NCBI RefSeq assembly: GCF_004295585.1
Contig: NZ_AP019400.1
Location: forward strand, 186,001-250,000
DNA: 64,000 bases
From: Cohnella abietis
GTDB lineage: Bacteria; Bacillota; Bacilli; Paenibacillales; Paenibacillaceae
Reading direction: 5' to 3'
The notes beneath the pieces were generated by a model. It saw only the letters and a list, made by a program, of their open reading frames with translations. It was not told the DNA's origin and ran no database searches. Below, piece after piece: positions 32,947-41,809 of the stretch; within the stretch, counting starts at the first letter, position 1, and each line of letters opens with the position of its first letter. The position numbers and the translations under genes are program-made.

Positions 32947-35451
32947 ATGGACGAATATGTGGTAATGGGAAAAGAGTGGTTTGATCAAACGGGAACATTT
33001 GAATACGATGCTGATCTCGTCGGCCAAAAATCAATCGGGCTAGCTTGCTTACCCTCTGGATGGACACCCGCTTACGCTGTAATTACGACTTCTGTTTTCA
33101 TGCGCTGGAAGCTTGAATCGACCCATGATATGATGGGTCGATTAAGCTGGCTAGCGCCTTTTTTATCGGGTTGGGTAGATAAGCTTGCAGGTTCGTTCTC
33201 ACAAGTTATTATACGTTCGAGCGCAGTAAATGAGTCGCTAGAGGACCGTGGGACCTATACTAGCCGTGTTTGTGATGCGAATTGCGAGACAGTAATTGGT
33301 GAGCTTAATCAGTTATATCATGATTTTGCAGAAGGTTCCCCACATCAGGAGGGCCCAGCTATAGCCTATATTATTCAAGGCTATTTGGGGCGACACCGAT
33401 TTGGTCATCTTTCTAATGAACGGAGAGTGCAGAGGAATCGTAATAACTGGCTTTATGAGATAGAGGGCGGTGACTCAGCAACGGTTCCTAGTAGAGGTGT
33501 ATTGACAAGTAACATCAAGCACTCAGTCGGATTACTCGATTCGAGGCTCAATTATGCCCTTAGGCAGGTCGCTAACTATTTCTATACAAAGGATCAGGAT
33601 CAGCGTGTTCATCTCGAATGGGTTCATGACCATATGAACCGTCTATGGTTGGTGCAAGTAGATGTGGAAGTCACCAAACCCAATAGTGCTCCCGGATCTG
33701 AATGGAGAACATTTGAAACGGACGAAAAGTTGACTGATATTCGTTTTAGTGTGTTTAAATCTGATTATCATGTATCGGATAAGTGGGATAAAATAAAGTG
33801 CATTCGTGATTTTCGTGATGCAGGCATTCCTTACGGTGAAGTATTTGTCTTGGAAGAAGTGGAAGTTTTGAGAGAGCTTGCCGGAGGCTCTGTTTCAGAA
33901 AAGCTGCTTCAAGATATCAATTACTTGTTAACGTACCCCATTGTTATACGGACAGATGTAAGTAAGGGCAAAAAAAAAGAAGGTTTTCTGTTTCCTCGGA
34001 CCGAGACAGCGATGAGTGCTGACGTAGCTATTAAATTTTTGTTGGACAAGGTGCAATACTTTTTGAAGAGCGGTTTGGATTTTCCTGATTTCTGTTTCAT
34101 TGCTCATCGGTTTATTGTTTCTAGATCTTGTGCCTTTGCTTTTAGTAGACCAGGATCACCACAAGTAATTGTAGATGGCAGTTGGGGATTGCCGGATGGA
34201 TTGCTATATTATCCACATGATACGTACCACTTGACAGAAGGCAGGAAAGGCCTGACTCTTCGCAAACATATTCGTTGTAAGGTAGATTATCTTGATGTGG
34301 ATACTGTCGGAAATTGGGTTAAGAAGCCAAGTGGTGATAATTGGGATTGGGCAGAGTCACTGAAAGAGCATCAACTCGGGCTTATCTTCCAGCATACACG
34401 AGCATTGGCCAAGCAGTTGAATAAACCGATACAGCTGATGTTCTTTGTTGGGGTACATCCTAATTCTGGACATCCTGATGTTTTGCCTTGGTTTTATACG
34501 GACCATACCATCGGTGCATTTACTCTGGATTCATCGCAACGTTACGGAATGAAGCGGGAGCTTGTTACCAATGACGCAGACTTGAATGAGTTGAAGAGGA
34601 AGCTTGAAAAACAATTTGGGAAACCCAATTTCATGATTCAGATTAAGCTTACACCTCAATTTCTTCGCAACGAGAAGCTATTGGAGGAGATCTCGTCTGT
34701 TGCTATAGCACATTCAATTCCTGTGGAGCTAGAAGGGAGCATTTTGAGCCATGCTTATTACATCTTGCAGAAAAAGGGTGTTCGTGTGCTTTGTCCCGAT
34801 GTTATGGATGACGATTCACTCAATGATACCCAGACTTTTGGCAAGCTGGTCCGCGATAAGATCCCTGAGTTAATTCAATCTCATGGCGAGAGAGCAACGG
34901 TCGTACAATTATCTGTTGTCCAACGTATAGCTTATTTAAAAGCAAAAGCGATTGAAGAAGCATTGGAATTGAACGGCGAAACAGATCCAACGAAAGCCTT
35001 TGAGGAGTTAGCAGACTTGTACGAAGTGATGAAGGCGTTACTCCAAATTTACAAGCGGTCATTTAAAGAGCTCGAAGAGGAGGCTGCCCAGAAGCGTTCG
35101 ATACGCGGGGGATTCGAACAAGGGATTGTGTTACTGGAAACGAGTAATCTTCCTCTTCTCGATGTGCAGGCTCATGGATTGTTTGAGGTGGAGAAGACTT
35201 CAGTTTTGCGGATGAATTATACGGATCACGAACAGGAGCTTCGTCTGTCTCTTCAACCTCAATTAAAAGATGGATGTTTAACGATTCCGCTCGTTCCTTC
35301 ACCAATTGAGAAGCCAAATACTTCAACGACCATTCATCGGTTAAATGGTGGATACGAAGTGGCGGTCAAATATCAAGGTAAATCGGTTGAAGTTTCAATT
35401 CAGGAGGCGGGTAACGGAGATATCGATCCGAATCAGCTTACGTTATTTTGA
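32947..35451 (+). CDS. PEP-synthase-like ATP-grasp protein fused to a MazG-like NTP pyrophosphohydrolase
   Basis: 834 residues from ATG 32947, 5 bases after GGAGG. Residues 1-215 resemble the PPDK/PEP-synthase ATP-binding domain: VGQKSIGLACLPSGWTPAYA, VIIRSSAVNESLEDRGTYTS, then AYIIQGYLGRHRFGHLS. Residues 250-520 hold a second, degenerate half with YPIVIRTDVSKGKKKEGFL and VIVDGSWGLPDGLLYYPHDT. The phosphohistidine swivel and PEP-binding domains of true PEP synthase are absent. Residues about 628-730 are a MazG-like all-alpha domain (KLVRDKIPELIQSHGERA, EEALELNGETDPTKAFEELA, EEEAAQKRSIRGGFEQGIV) of the type seen in small phosphoribosyl-ATP-pyrophosphatase-like proteins. A beta-rich tail of about 100 residues follows. 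The domain fusion and the HIT/membrane partners are unusual; a nucleotide-based conflict or signalling role is inference. Confidence 0.75.
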   Translation: MDEYVVMGKEWFDQTGTFEYDADLVGQKSIGLACLPSGWTPAYAVITTSVFMRWKLESTHDMMGRLSWLAPFLSGWVDKLAGSFSQVIIRSSAVNESLEDRGTYTSRVCDANCETVIGELNQLYHDFAEGSPHQEGPAIAYIIQGYLGRHRFGHLSNERRVQRNRNNWLYEIEGGDSATVPSRGVLTSNIKHSVGLLDSRLNYALRQVANYFYTKDQDQRVHLEWVHDHMNRLWLVQVDVEVTKPNSAPGSEWRTFETDEKLTDIRFSVFKSDYHVSDKWDKIKCIRDFRDAGIPYGEVFVLEEVEVLRELAGGSVSEKLLQDINYLLTYPIVIRTDVSKGKKKEGFLFPRTETAMSADVAIKFLLDKVQYFLKSGLDFPDFCFIAHRFIVSRSCAFAFSRPGSPQVIVDGSWGLPDGLLYYPHDTYHLTEGRKGLTLRKHIRCKVDYLDVDTVGNWVKKPSGDNWDWAESLKEHQLGLIFQHTRALAKQLNKPIQLMFFVGVHPNSGHPDVLPWFYTDHTIGAFTLDSSQRYGMKRELVTNDADLNELKRKLEKQFGKPNFMIQIKLTPQFLRNEKLLEEISSVAIAHSIPVELEGSILSHAYYILQKKGVRVLCPDVMDDDSLNDTQTFGKLVRDKIPELIQSHGERATVVQLSVVQRIAYLKAKAIEEALELNGETDPTKAFEELADLYEVMKALLQIYKRSFKELEEEAAQKRSIRGGFEQGIVLLETSNLPLLDVQAHGLFEVEKTSVLRMNYTDHEQELRLSLQPQLKDGCLTIPLVPSPIEKPNTSTTIHRLNGGYEVAVKYQGKSVEVSIQEAGNGDIDPNQLTLF

Positions 35452-35477
35452 GGATGTCGATATGAAAATATCGACTC

Positions 35478-35621
35478 AGCCTATGAGTAAAAATCCTGTG
35501 GCGGAAGAAATAAGAGCAGAAAGGTGAATAGCAGTATGTAAATTCTGAATACAGAGCATGGCGAATACAACGCCTTCGCTCCGTATTTTTTTATGTTTGA
35601 AGCCAACACGGAGTCAACAGT
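35478..35621 (+). repeat. Scar E: degenerate sulfurtransferase 3' end, hairpin and AGTCAAC repeat
   Basis: 35478-35525 is a decayed match to the scar-B tail (TATGAGTAAAAATCCTGTGG against the coding copies). ATACAGAGC (35549-35557) pairs with GCTCCGTAT (35578-35586) and is followed by seven T, a terminator. 35598-35619 contains GCCAACACGGAGTCAAC, the direct-repeat element. The same order is seen in scars B, C and D. Confidence 0.65.
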
Positions 35622-35951
35622 TATGCCGTGTAAGTATATAAAGTTAGGAGGGACTGAGCGAGTCATCTTATGCCCATGTACACATAATAAGGTTAGGGAC
35701 AGTAGGTACAGTCGCTTATACAAGAATACCGTCTCTTTGTTTTGTTTTCCTACATGAGATCTAACGGGTGGCTCTTCTAAGTTAAGAGGTTATAGACGTA
35801 AATGATGGAATTAATTAGAAGTCAACAGAAATGTCTGTATAGGTAACGGTAGATGGCCTTGGAGTCGTCTAGCGTCTTGGCTCGAAGGAAGAAACCCAGA
35901 TAATATTCGAGTGGATGCTACAAGGCGACCACAGCTGAAGTCAGTTGTTCG
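35622..35951. other. Gap without recognisable gene
   Basis: About 330 bp between scar E and the truncated DUF2812 fragment. AGTCAAC appears once more at about 35820. Nothing coding could be supported. Confidence 0.4.
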
Positions 35952-36310
35952 TCGAAGGATTTGCTTGCGAAAAGATCAGCTCGTTCGGCTCGTATACATT
36001 CCAGCAGTCAAACCGCAAAATGGTAATCCGTCTGGATTATCAGGATTATATGAGTGCGGAGAAATTTGGAGAATATAAAATGACTTATTCGGATTTCGGA
36101 TGGACTCATCTGAAGGGCAGCCGCTGGGGGAGCATACAATATTGGCAAAAAAACGCGGATGGCCGCGACGAGATTTTTTCAGATGCCGGATCGCAGGTTG
36201 CTTATTATAAACGCCTTATAAAGTATTCCCTGATGACAGCATGTCTCTTTTATATTTATACAATGATCATGTTCAAAGGGAATATTTTCGTAGCCCTTTT
36301 TGATATCAAA
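35952..36310 (+). pseudogene. Truncated DUF2812 gene (partial duplicate)
   Basis: Nearly identical to 41861-42217 (one or two base changes, for example AGCAG/GGCAG and AAACGC/AAATGC). It lacks the first 21 codons and the last 60. The copy begins at GAAGGATTTGCTTGC and breaks off after DIKF, where a fragment matching 42580-42630 is joined. It has no own start or ribosome binding site, so it is not expressed as a normal protein. Confidence 0.85.
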
Positions 36311-36614
36311 TTTATCTGATGCAAAGCCTCTTTCAAGTGGTTAATTTCTTTCATAATTCTTCCTCCAAATCGAGCGAACGCTCTCATGTTCTGTGCCAAC
36401 ACAAAAGGGCCGGGAAGTCACCCATCACAGGTGTCTCCCCGGCCCTAGCTCTGTTTAGTTGGAAGAGATCTGACGAGGCACTCTGTACCAAGTCAACACG
36501 TTAAGGATAAGAAAAATGGCATCAACATGAAATCAACTGAAATGCAGGGACTGGCATTTTGTTGTTGAAGAAACCTTCTACTGAGCTTTTTGGTTAGCAA
36601 TATAATGATCTATA

Positions 36615-36929
36615 CTAAAAGTTTATCCCGAGTGAAGAAACACCTCGGAGTACGGTTCTCCACTCTTCTAACATTTGATTCAAATAATCCTCGCCGGAAG
36701 GAGTAATACCATAGTATTTTCGTGCTGGACCGTTCGGTGATTCCTTTTGCGTAATGTTGGTATAGCCGGTTGTATTTAACCTACGAAGAATGGTATAAAT
36801 GGACCCCTCATAAACATCCGGGAAAACCTGTCTAACGGATTTCATAAGTTCATATCCATACAGCGGTTCGTCTTTAAGCTTAAAGAGAATACACATTTCA
36901 AGTATTCCTTTTTTCATTTGGGCTTCCAA
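36615..36929 (-). CDS. PadR-family transcriptional regulator (copy 1)
   Basis: 104 residues if started at TTG 36929, which follows AGAGGTG with 6 bases; the GTG at 36938 is part of the ribosome binding site. The start MEAQMKKGILEMCILFKL is the usual PadR opening, followed by the winged helix (YGYELMKSVRQVFP, EGSIYTILRRLNTTGYTNIT, GPARKYYGITPSGEDYLNQM). It should repress its own operon through the palindrome at 37785-37820. It differs from copy 2 (45460-45774) by one residue (N/D in YTNIT/YTDIT). It lies 12 bp downstream of the DUF1700-RDD gene. Confidence 0.92.
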   Translation of the reverse strand: MEAQMKKGILEMCILFKLKDEPLYGYELMKSVRQVFPDVYEGSIYTILRRLNTTGYTNITQKESPNGPARKYYGITPSGEDYLNQMLEEWRTVLRGVSSLGINF

Positions 36930-36941
36930 ATTAATCACCTC

Positions 36942-37757
36942 TTACACATCTGACACAATGGTGTCGGCAAGCATATCGTGAAGTGCTTTATGTTCTTTTG
37001 TAAATAAGATTGTAAAAATAGATATAAGGGGAAGAATTGGGATGGAGTTGAGGAGCGTTTTACCTAAAAATTCCCGATAAAAAATAGCTTTAGTCGTAGT
37101 CGGTTCGGTACTCGAATATCGAATTTGGATGTGCATCAGTTTCTTGCCGATCGTCTGCCCTTTGAATAGTAGGGTGCAAATCAAGGAATAGAAAACATAA
37201 AAGACAAGACACATAATTGCCAGAATAGATCTGGCAGGCATCGGGTGTTTGGCATTCTTTCGTTGTTCCTCTACGACCGTTCGGACCCCGTTTTCGTTGT
37301 CCACAGATTCTGTTCTCGAACTGATGGCTACCGATGAAGTGGAATCGCTTGTTGTATAGATCATAAGCGCTTGAGTTGCCAAAACTCCGTTTGCGGGGCT
37401 AGGATAGGCAGCAATCAAAAAATAGGGAAGCGAATAAGCTCCTATAAAAATCGATAATAGTAGCATGGGAATTACAGCGATAACCGCATCTATGAGGTAA
37501 GCGCATATACGACGGCCAGGATTGGTTATGCGTTTATTCAGTTGCTTAGTTCCTTGGTTGCTATGTTCTTCTAATAATGATTTTGCTATAAACGCAGGTG
37601 AACCAAGCTCTTTTGAGATTTCCTCGTCGGTTCTTCCATCTTCTTCACCGGAGATAAAAAAACTTTCGTAGTCGGACAAAATATCTTTTAATTCGTCCGG
37701 TGATACTCGTGTTTCTAAGTTTAATTTTAATTCACGTAGAAATTCAGATCGTTTCAT
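36942..37757 (-). CDS. DUF1700-RDD fusion membrane protein (copy 1)
   Basis: 271 residues, ATG 8 bases after GGAGG. Residues 1-70 are a DUF1700/HAAS helical domain (KRSEFLRELKLNL, LKDILSDYESFFISGEEDGR, EEISKELGSPAFIAKSLLEE). Residues about 80-270 form an RDD domain (GRRICAYLIDAVIAVIPMLL, SLICTLLFKGQTIGKKLMHI, LHDMLADTIVSDV) with four hydrophobic segments. DUF1700 proteins are usually coded with a PadR regulator and linked to envelope stress; RDD domains occur in small transport-like proteins. The protein is identical to copy 2 at 45787-46602 as far as I can see. Confidence 0.88.
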   Translation of the reverse strand: MKRSEFLRELKLNLETRVSPDELKDILSDYESFFISGEEDGRTDEEISKELGSPAFIAKSLLEEHSNQGTKQLNKRITNPGRRICAYLIDAVIAVIPMLLLSIFIGAYSLPYFLIAAYPSPANGVLATQALMIYTTSDSTSSVAISSRTESVDNENGVRTVVEEQRKNAKHPMPARSILAIMCLVFYVFYSLICTLLFKGQTIGKKLMHIQIRYSSTEPTTTKAIFYREFLGKTLLNSIPILPLISIFTILFTKEHKALHDMLADTIVSDV

Positions 37758-37784
37758 GCGGTTATCCTCCGATACTGATTATTA

Positions 37785-37830
37785 AACAGTAGAATGGTTT
37801 TAGTATAGATTACTACTGTTCAATAAACAA
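37785..37830 (-). promoter_or_regulatory. Promoter and PadR-type operator (copy 1)
   Basis: On the minus strand TTGTTT (37825-37830) and TATACT (37802-37807) are 17 bp apart. AACAGTAG (37785-37792) and CTACTGTT (37813-37820) form an inverted repeat that brackets the -10 box, as PadR operators do. It drives the DUF1700-RDD/PadR operon and is conserved in copy 2. Confidence 0.6.
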
Positions 37831-37888
37831 TACTGAATTTTTGTTAGATGCAATTAATAATTAGCACTAGTTATTTTCCCATAAAACT

Positions 37889-37922
37889 AAAAAAAGCCCG
37901 CCGACCTGCTAAGGTTGACGGA
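37889..37922 (-). terminator. Terminator after the zinc-ribbon gene
   Basis: On the minus strand CCGTCAACCT pairs with AGGTCGGCGG, with one mismatch and a short loop, and a run of T follows. It lies 16 bp beyond the stop at 37939. Confidence 0.75.
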
Positions 37923-37938
37923 ATTTTCATGTTATCAA

Positions 37939-38358
37939 TTAGGTTTTACGTCGTTGCAGGCCATATCCTACTAGGCCACCAGTACAGGCTCCAAGTAAGC
38001 TAAACAAGAATAAATATTCTCTCCCTTTACGCAATGCTGTAGAGATATGACTGTCAGGATCACCCGATTTTCTTAGCACGTGATTAACAGGATCATAGTA
38101 GCTTCCCTTAATTAGATTCATTACAGAAGGTTTTTCTCCTCTTCCGGCACTTTCAGGAGCAAGGCTAAACCCTATTGCTCCCCCAAAAAGCAATCCTACA
38201 AGTATGCTGACAATAACGATTGTTTTTTTACTAGAAATAAGAGGAGTTTTATTAAATTCCTTTTTTTCATCGTTAGGAGTCCTAGCTTTCCCACACTCGG
38301 AGCAAAACACAGCATCTTCATCATTTTTATTACCACAATATGTACAATGTAATCCCAT
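37939..38358 (-). CDS. Zinc-ribbon membrane protein
   Basis: 139 residues. The N-terminal zinc ribbon CTYCGNKNDEDAVFCSECGK has two CxxC knuckles. Helix 1 (TIVIVSILVGLLFGGAIGFS) and helix 2 (YLFLFSLLGACTGGLVGYGL) flank an extracytoplasmic loop of about 40 residues. GGCGGGG precedes the ATG. Such 'zinc-ribbon plus TM' proteins are common in Paenibacillaceae and have no established role. Confidence 0.8.
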   Translation of the reverse strand: MGLHCTYCGNKNDEDAVFCSECGKARTPNDEKKEFNKTPLISSKKTIVIVSILVGLLFGGAIGFSLAPESAGRGEKPSVMNLIKGSYYDPVNHVLRKSGDPDSHISTALRKGREYLFLFSLLGACTGGLVGYGLQRRKT

Positions 38359-38529
38359 TCAAGCCCCGCCTCATATGTTTGATAAAGGTAATTATGCAAA
38401 CCCCTCCACTATATCACGTAAACCATTATATATCCTTCTGAACCTCTGTCAAAAGATTCAGTTGCTCCGCCGTTAGATTGTCAGAGGTCGGGTATCATTT
38501 ATTGAGTGGTAACAGTATATCGATATTGA

Positions 38530-38572
38530 ATACAGAGCGCGTGGGATGACCATTCGCTGCTCTGTATTTTTC
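38530..38572 (+). repeat. Scar F: AATACAGAGC hairpin terminator only
   Basis: ATACAGAGC (38530-38538) pairs with GCTCTGTAT (38559-38567), followed by TTTTT. The hairpin has the same stem as the scar hairpins at 35549 and 42530, but the sulfurtransferase fragment is missing here. Confidence 0.65.
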
Positions 38573-38751
38573 CTCAGGAAGAGTAGAATTTCTTTGGCCT
38601 TTTTATCAATGTTGCTCATTCGTCTAGCATAAGACGGTATTTCGGACACTAGAAGGTATTGTTTGTCATATTACAGTATGGCACTACCCGATATTACATC
38701 GCGCAAACCATCATTAAGAAAGCAAGATACAGAAGAAAGTAGGAGAGCGCG

Positions 38752-39321
38752 ATGGAAGCAACATTATCGAAAAGAGCGGTGCAGTCCCTATGGATGAAGT
38801 GGGAGGGTATATTTGACTGGATTACAACCTTTCGCAGCGCATCGATTAAACAATACGGCATTTGTAAATTAGTTGTGAAGCGCCACCATGGGAGGACGTT
38901 AACCTGTTATGACGGACATCAAATTAGAAGCGGAGATTGGGTTGGAGAGCTTCATCTGGACAATCGAAAAGTGATGGAGCTTACGCGAGAATTAGGGGCA
39001 GATCGGGCGGGGCTGAGCATTGCGCGTATGTTTCGGGCAGCGATCAAACAAATTCGTCTGGAACTGAACGATAGTCCGGAGCTGAATCAAATTCAGGCAT
39101 TAATGGGAATTACGTTGCTCCATCGGGGAATCACCTATGGTACCGGCTTTGAACATCATCTGATTAAGGTGAAATGGCAGCGGCTGTGGTACGGGTATTA
39201 TCTTCGCTTGCTGCTCAGAGTCATGCATCCAGAAGGGAAGCGGCGTATGCGGCAAAATAGAGAGCAGCTTTCGCCTATGCTAATGATGATGAGCACACCG
39301 GCGCTGAAGACGCGTGGATGA
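38752..39321 (+). CDS. YkoP-like domain protein
   Basis: 189 residues, preceded by a weak AGGAGAGCG site. The central segment YDGHQIRSGDWVGELHLDNRK matches my memory of YkoP-like domains, small proteins next to lipid- and wall-related genes in Bacillales. The N-terminus is helical and basic. The C-terminal 60 residues are Arg- and Met-rich (RRMRQNREQLSPMLMMM). No signal peptide. It forms a one-gene cassette between scar F and the AGTCAAC repeat at 39339. Confidence 0.55.
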   Translation: MEATLSKRAVQSLWMKWEGIFDWITTFRSASIKQYGICKLVVKRHHGRTLTCYDGHQIRSGDWVGELHLDNRKVMELTRELGADRAGLSIARMFRAAIKQIRLELNDSPELNQIQALMGITLLHRGITYGTGFEHHLIKVKWQRLWYGYYLRLLLRVMHPEGKRRMRQNREQLSPMLMMMSTPALKTRG

Positions 39322-39338
39322 TATAGGACTACTGGACC

Positions 39339-39384
39339 CCGAAGTCAACTAGGAGTCAACACGCGGTTTCTGAAAATACTTACA
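39339..39384 (+). repeat. Scar element: AGTCAACTAGGAGTCAAC repeat
   Basis: The direct repeat and the following CTGAAAATACTTACAG also occur at 45242-45287. There is no sulfurtransferase fragment or hairpin directly before it. The 270 bp after it up to 39656 contain no gene. Confidence 0.6.
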
Positions 39385-39656
39385 GTTCGAAGGGGAATCG
39401 AGCTTGCGCTCATATGCTCCAAAATACACTGTACAGACAAACAAAGGGCCGGAACAGCAGCCCACTTTGACACTCCAGCGCAATTCTACACATGTTGCAG
39501 ATAATAGCATAAGGTGAGAACCGTGTACTGAAAATGATAGCTGTTGGTAGAAACGGAAATATTCTGTCTCCGTGTGGTAGTTTTGTATGAGTTAGACATC
39601 AGATGTTGTACAATAATGAAAAAAACATCAGCAGAATCGACAGGAGAGGATAAATT

Positions 39657-41192
39657 TTGAAATTAAGTACAAAATTTCGCACGTCACTTTTGTTAATAGT
39701 GGTATTACTGCTAATCGGAGGGCAGCTTTCTTACGCCGAAGAGCAACAGAAGATTAGAACGGATGTAAATTTCGAATATGTTGTGGATAGAACGAGCGGT
39801 GATGCAGTCCCAACGGTGACGATCACGACTACAGACTATGCGGATGGCTACGCTTCCCATAAAGATACATATTCTTTTGAGAATCTAGCCATTAAGAAGC
39901 TAAGCATAGGTAAGTTGGATTTTGATTCTTATCAAAGCTCGGGGAATATGTACAGCTTGGAAGGAAGCAGTAAGGTTTACTGGAATGACAATTATACGAT
40001 TAAATCAAAAACGGAACTCTATATCTCACGTCTGTATGAGTTTGATAGAGTGACGAAAAAGATGAAGGTGATTAAGGAACTAACCGGAAAAAGCAGATAT
40101 AACGGAAGAATAGATATTTATCCTAAATTCAAAGCCTATGCGATAAATCCGGACAGTTATAACTCTGACAACAAAAATAATGTTGAGATTTACTCATTGT
40201 TTAGCAATAAGCTCCTAGGCAAAGTGGGATTCGTAAGAATGGAGTCTCAAGAGGTGTCACTGAACGATACCGCTAACCGTTTTACCCGTCTTTTGGCACC
40301 CAAGACGTTGCTCGTTGGAAAGTACGAAAAAATGATTGGAGATAGAGGTCAAGCCTATGTAGGTTATTCCTTATTCGAGATGTCTTCAAGTGGAAGCGTA
40401 ACAAAGCTAGAGGATCTTCCTAAGAATGCGAAGGTAATGTGGGAGAAGAAAGTTGGCACCATCACCTATGCTAACTATTATGATACCAAGAGTAAGCACT
40501 GGTTTATTGGTAGCAAGACGAGCGGCAAAAGCAGCTATACTCCGCTTACGCGGGTGGGAACGGACGCAGTGGCGTACTTCTCACCTAATGATAAATACTT
40601 AATCATTACGGAGTATAAACTCGACGCGAAAACTAAGAAGCGTACATCTTACGTCACGCTTGTGATCGATGCCAAGAAGGGCAAGTTACTCTATGAGCTT
40701 CCAGCTTTTAATATAAAGAGCAAATATCATGACTATAGGTGGGCATACGGTGATGATCTGGTTAGAGTATATTGTTTTGGATATGCAAGAGATGGATATT
40801 TAAATCTATCTACTGGAATTTTCACTAGCAGCTATAACGAATCGAGAGTGGATGAGACTACTTCTTATACAGGTAATTATGCGGACTTGCTTTCTCCTGA
40901 GATTAGCCCAGCGTTCATGCTTGATAACGATACACGGATCACACTTCCGGCTCAGGGTGCATTCTTTTCGGATAAAGGCATTTGGTATGTAGGTTTGAAC
41001 GATTTTGCCGAAGCCATTGGTGCGACTGTGACCAATGAGGATGGGAAACTGACTGTAAGCAGAAATAATAAAGTAATGAAAATAAATCCAGTTACAATCA
41101 TCTCTTTCCGGAATCAAGCATATGTGCCTATGAAGGATTTGAGGAGTGGTCTGGGTCTTAAACTCCAAATAAACGCTGAGGAAAACATTTGA
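39657..41192 (+). CDS. Secreted protein with C-terminal stalk (CuAO-N) domain
   Basis: 511 residues with a TTG start, 8 bases after AGGAGAGG. Signal peptide to about residue 27 (LSYA-EE). Residues 40-400 are a beta-rich region with repeats such as YFSPNDKYLIITEYKLD, which suggests a propeller. The last 85 residues (TLPAQGAFFSDKGIWYVGL, FAEAIGATVTNEDGKLTVSR, YVPMKDLRSGLGLKLQ) are a copper-amine-oxidase-N domain. No copper ligands are implied by this fold. Its stop lies 14 bp before the core of scar B, so the cassette ends tightly at the scar. Confidence 0.75.
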   Translation: MKLSTKFRTSLLLIVVLLLIGGQLSYAEEQQKIRTDVNFEYVVDRTSGDAVPTVTITTTDYADGYASHKDTYSFENLAIKKLSIGKLDFDSYQSSGNMYSLEGSSKVYWNDNYTIKSKTELYISRLYEFDRVTKKMKVIKELTGKSRYNGRIDIYPKFKAYAINPDSYNSDNKNNVEIYSLFSNKLLGKVGFVRMESQEVSLNDTANRFTRLLAPKTLLVGKYEKMIGDRGQAYVGYSLFEMSSSGSVTKLEDLPKNAKVMWEKKVGTITYANYYDTKSKHWFIGSKTSGKSSYTPLTRVGTDAVAYFSPNDKYLIITEYKLDAKTKKRTSYVTLVIDAKKGKLLYELPAFNIKSKYHDYRWAYGDDLVRVYCFGYARDGYLNLSTGIFTSSYNESRVDETTSYTGNYADLLSPEISPAFMLDNDTRITLPAQGAFFSDKGIWYVGLNDFAEAIGATVTNEDGKLTVSRNNKVMKINPVTIISFRNQAYVPMKDLRSGLGLKLQINAEENI

Positions 41193-41205
41193 AGCAAAAT
41201 CCAGC

Positions 41206-41368
41206 AGCTGGAGTGATTGGATTTCGTATGAGGAGAATCCAGTTGCGGTGGGGGAAGAGTAAGAACGGAAAGAAACTAATAGTGTGTTAATTTTGGATAC
41301 ATCGCCACTTGAGGAAAATACCTAGGGCGATGTATTTTTTATGCCCGAAATCAACATGGAACCAACAA
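41206..41368 (+). repeat. Scar B: sulfurtransferase 3' end, hairpin and AATCAACATGGAACCAAC
   Basis: Core at 41206-41228, then codons matching the sulfurtransferase tail (SYEENPVAVGEE) to a stop at about 41262. ATACATCGCC (41297-41306) pairs with GGCGATGTAT (41326-41335), followed by six T. The direct-repeat element follows at 41346-41366. This is the clearest complete scar. Confidence 0.8.
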
Positions 41369-41401
41369 TCGTGTGATATAAGCAACTTCATTATGGTGAT
41401 T

Positions 41402-41436
41402 ATACAGTTGAAATGTATAGTTGGACTGTATATAAT
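41402..41436 (+). promoter_or_regulatory. Promoter with PadR-type operator
   Basis: TTGAAA (41408-41413) and TATAAT (41431-41436) are 17 bp apart, a near-consensus sigma-A promoter. ATACAGT (41402-41408) and ACTGTAT (41425-41431) form an inverted repeat around the spacer. It probably drives the PadR-DUF2812 pair and is autoregulated. Confidence 0.65.
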
Positions 41437-41488
41437 CTTATTAAGTTCAACTATTCAGTTTAACTGTATAAAGAAAGAAGGCGAACGA

Positions 41489-41809
41489 ATGAAGCACCAA
41501 CTGCTCCCGCTGTCGGAGACGATGCACTATATTTTGTTGGCGTTGAAGGAGCCGCTTCACGGGTATGCCATAATGCAAACGGTTGAGCACATGAGCAGAG
41601 GGACCGTAATTCTGGCGGCAGGAACGTTATACGGAGCCGTGGAAAATTTGAGCAAGCATGGCTGGATCGAACCGGTGGCAGGTGAAACGGGACGCCGCAA
41701 AGTGTACCGGATTACAGATGACGGAGTAAAAATACTGGAAATCGAACATAAACGTTTGCAGCATTTACTATCACTCTATGAAACGAGGGAGTACGATGAA
41801 AAAACTTAG
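41489..41809 (+). CDS. PadR-family transcriptional regulator
   Basis: 106 residues from ATG 41489 (GAAGG at 7 bases). Winged-helix domain: LSETMHYILLALKEPLHGYA, GTLYGAVENLSKHGWIEPVA, GRRKVYRITDDGVKILE. It belongs to a different PadR subgroup from the copies at 36.6 and 45.5 kb. Its stop overlaps the start of the DUF2812 gene, the usual pairing in Firmicutes, where the regulator controls the membrane partner. Confidence 0.92.
   Translation: MKHQLLPLSETMHYILLALKEPLHGYAIMQTVEHMSRGTVILAAGTLYGAVENLSKHGWIEPVAGETGRRKVYRITDDGVKILEIEHKRLQHLLSLYETREYDEKT

Larger units (their letters stand above)
35952..37852. repeat. Eroded second copy of the 41.86-46.70 kb block
   Basis: Four segments match the later block in order. 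35952-36310 matches 41861-42217, 36310-36360 matches 42580-42630, 36361-36500 matches 45293-45418 (including a GGGCCGGG hairpin), and 36575-37852 matches 45420-46696. The parts missing here include the end of DUF2812 and the whole FG-GAP/SLH gene. Identity in the matched parts looks about 98% or more by eye. Confidence 0.85.

Noticed and set aside
36361..36470. GGGCCGGG/CCCCGGCCC hairpin as a riboswitch or structured RNA
   Set aside because: It is a simple stem duplicated with the surrounding block (also at 45293-45400), without conserved aptamer features.
41309..41488. N-terminal extension of the PadR gene at 41.5 kb
   Set aside because: The extension runs through the scar hairpin and promoter and has no ribosome binding site; ATG 41489 with GAAGG is the start.
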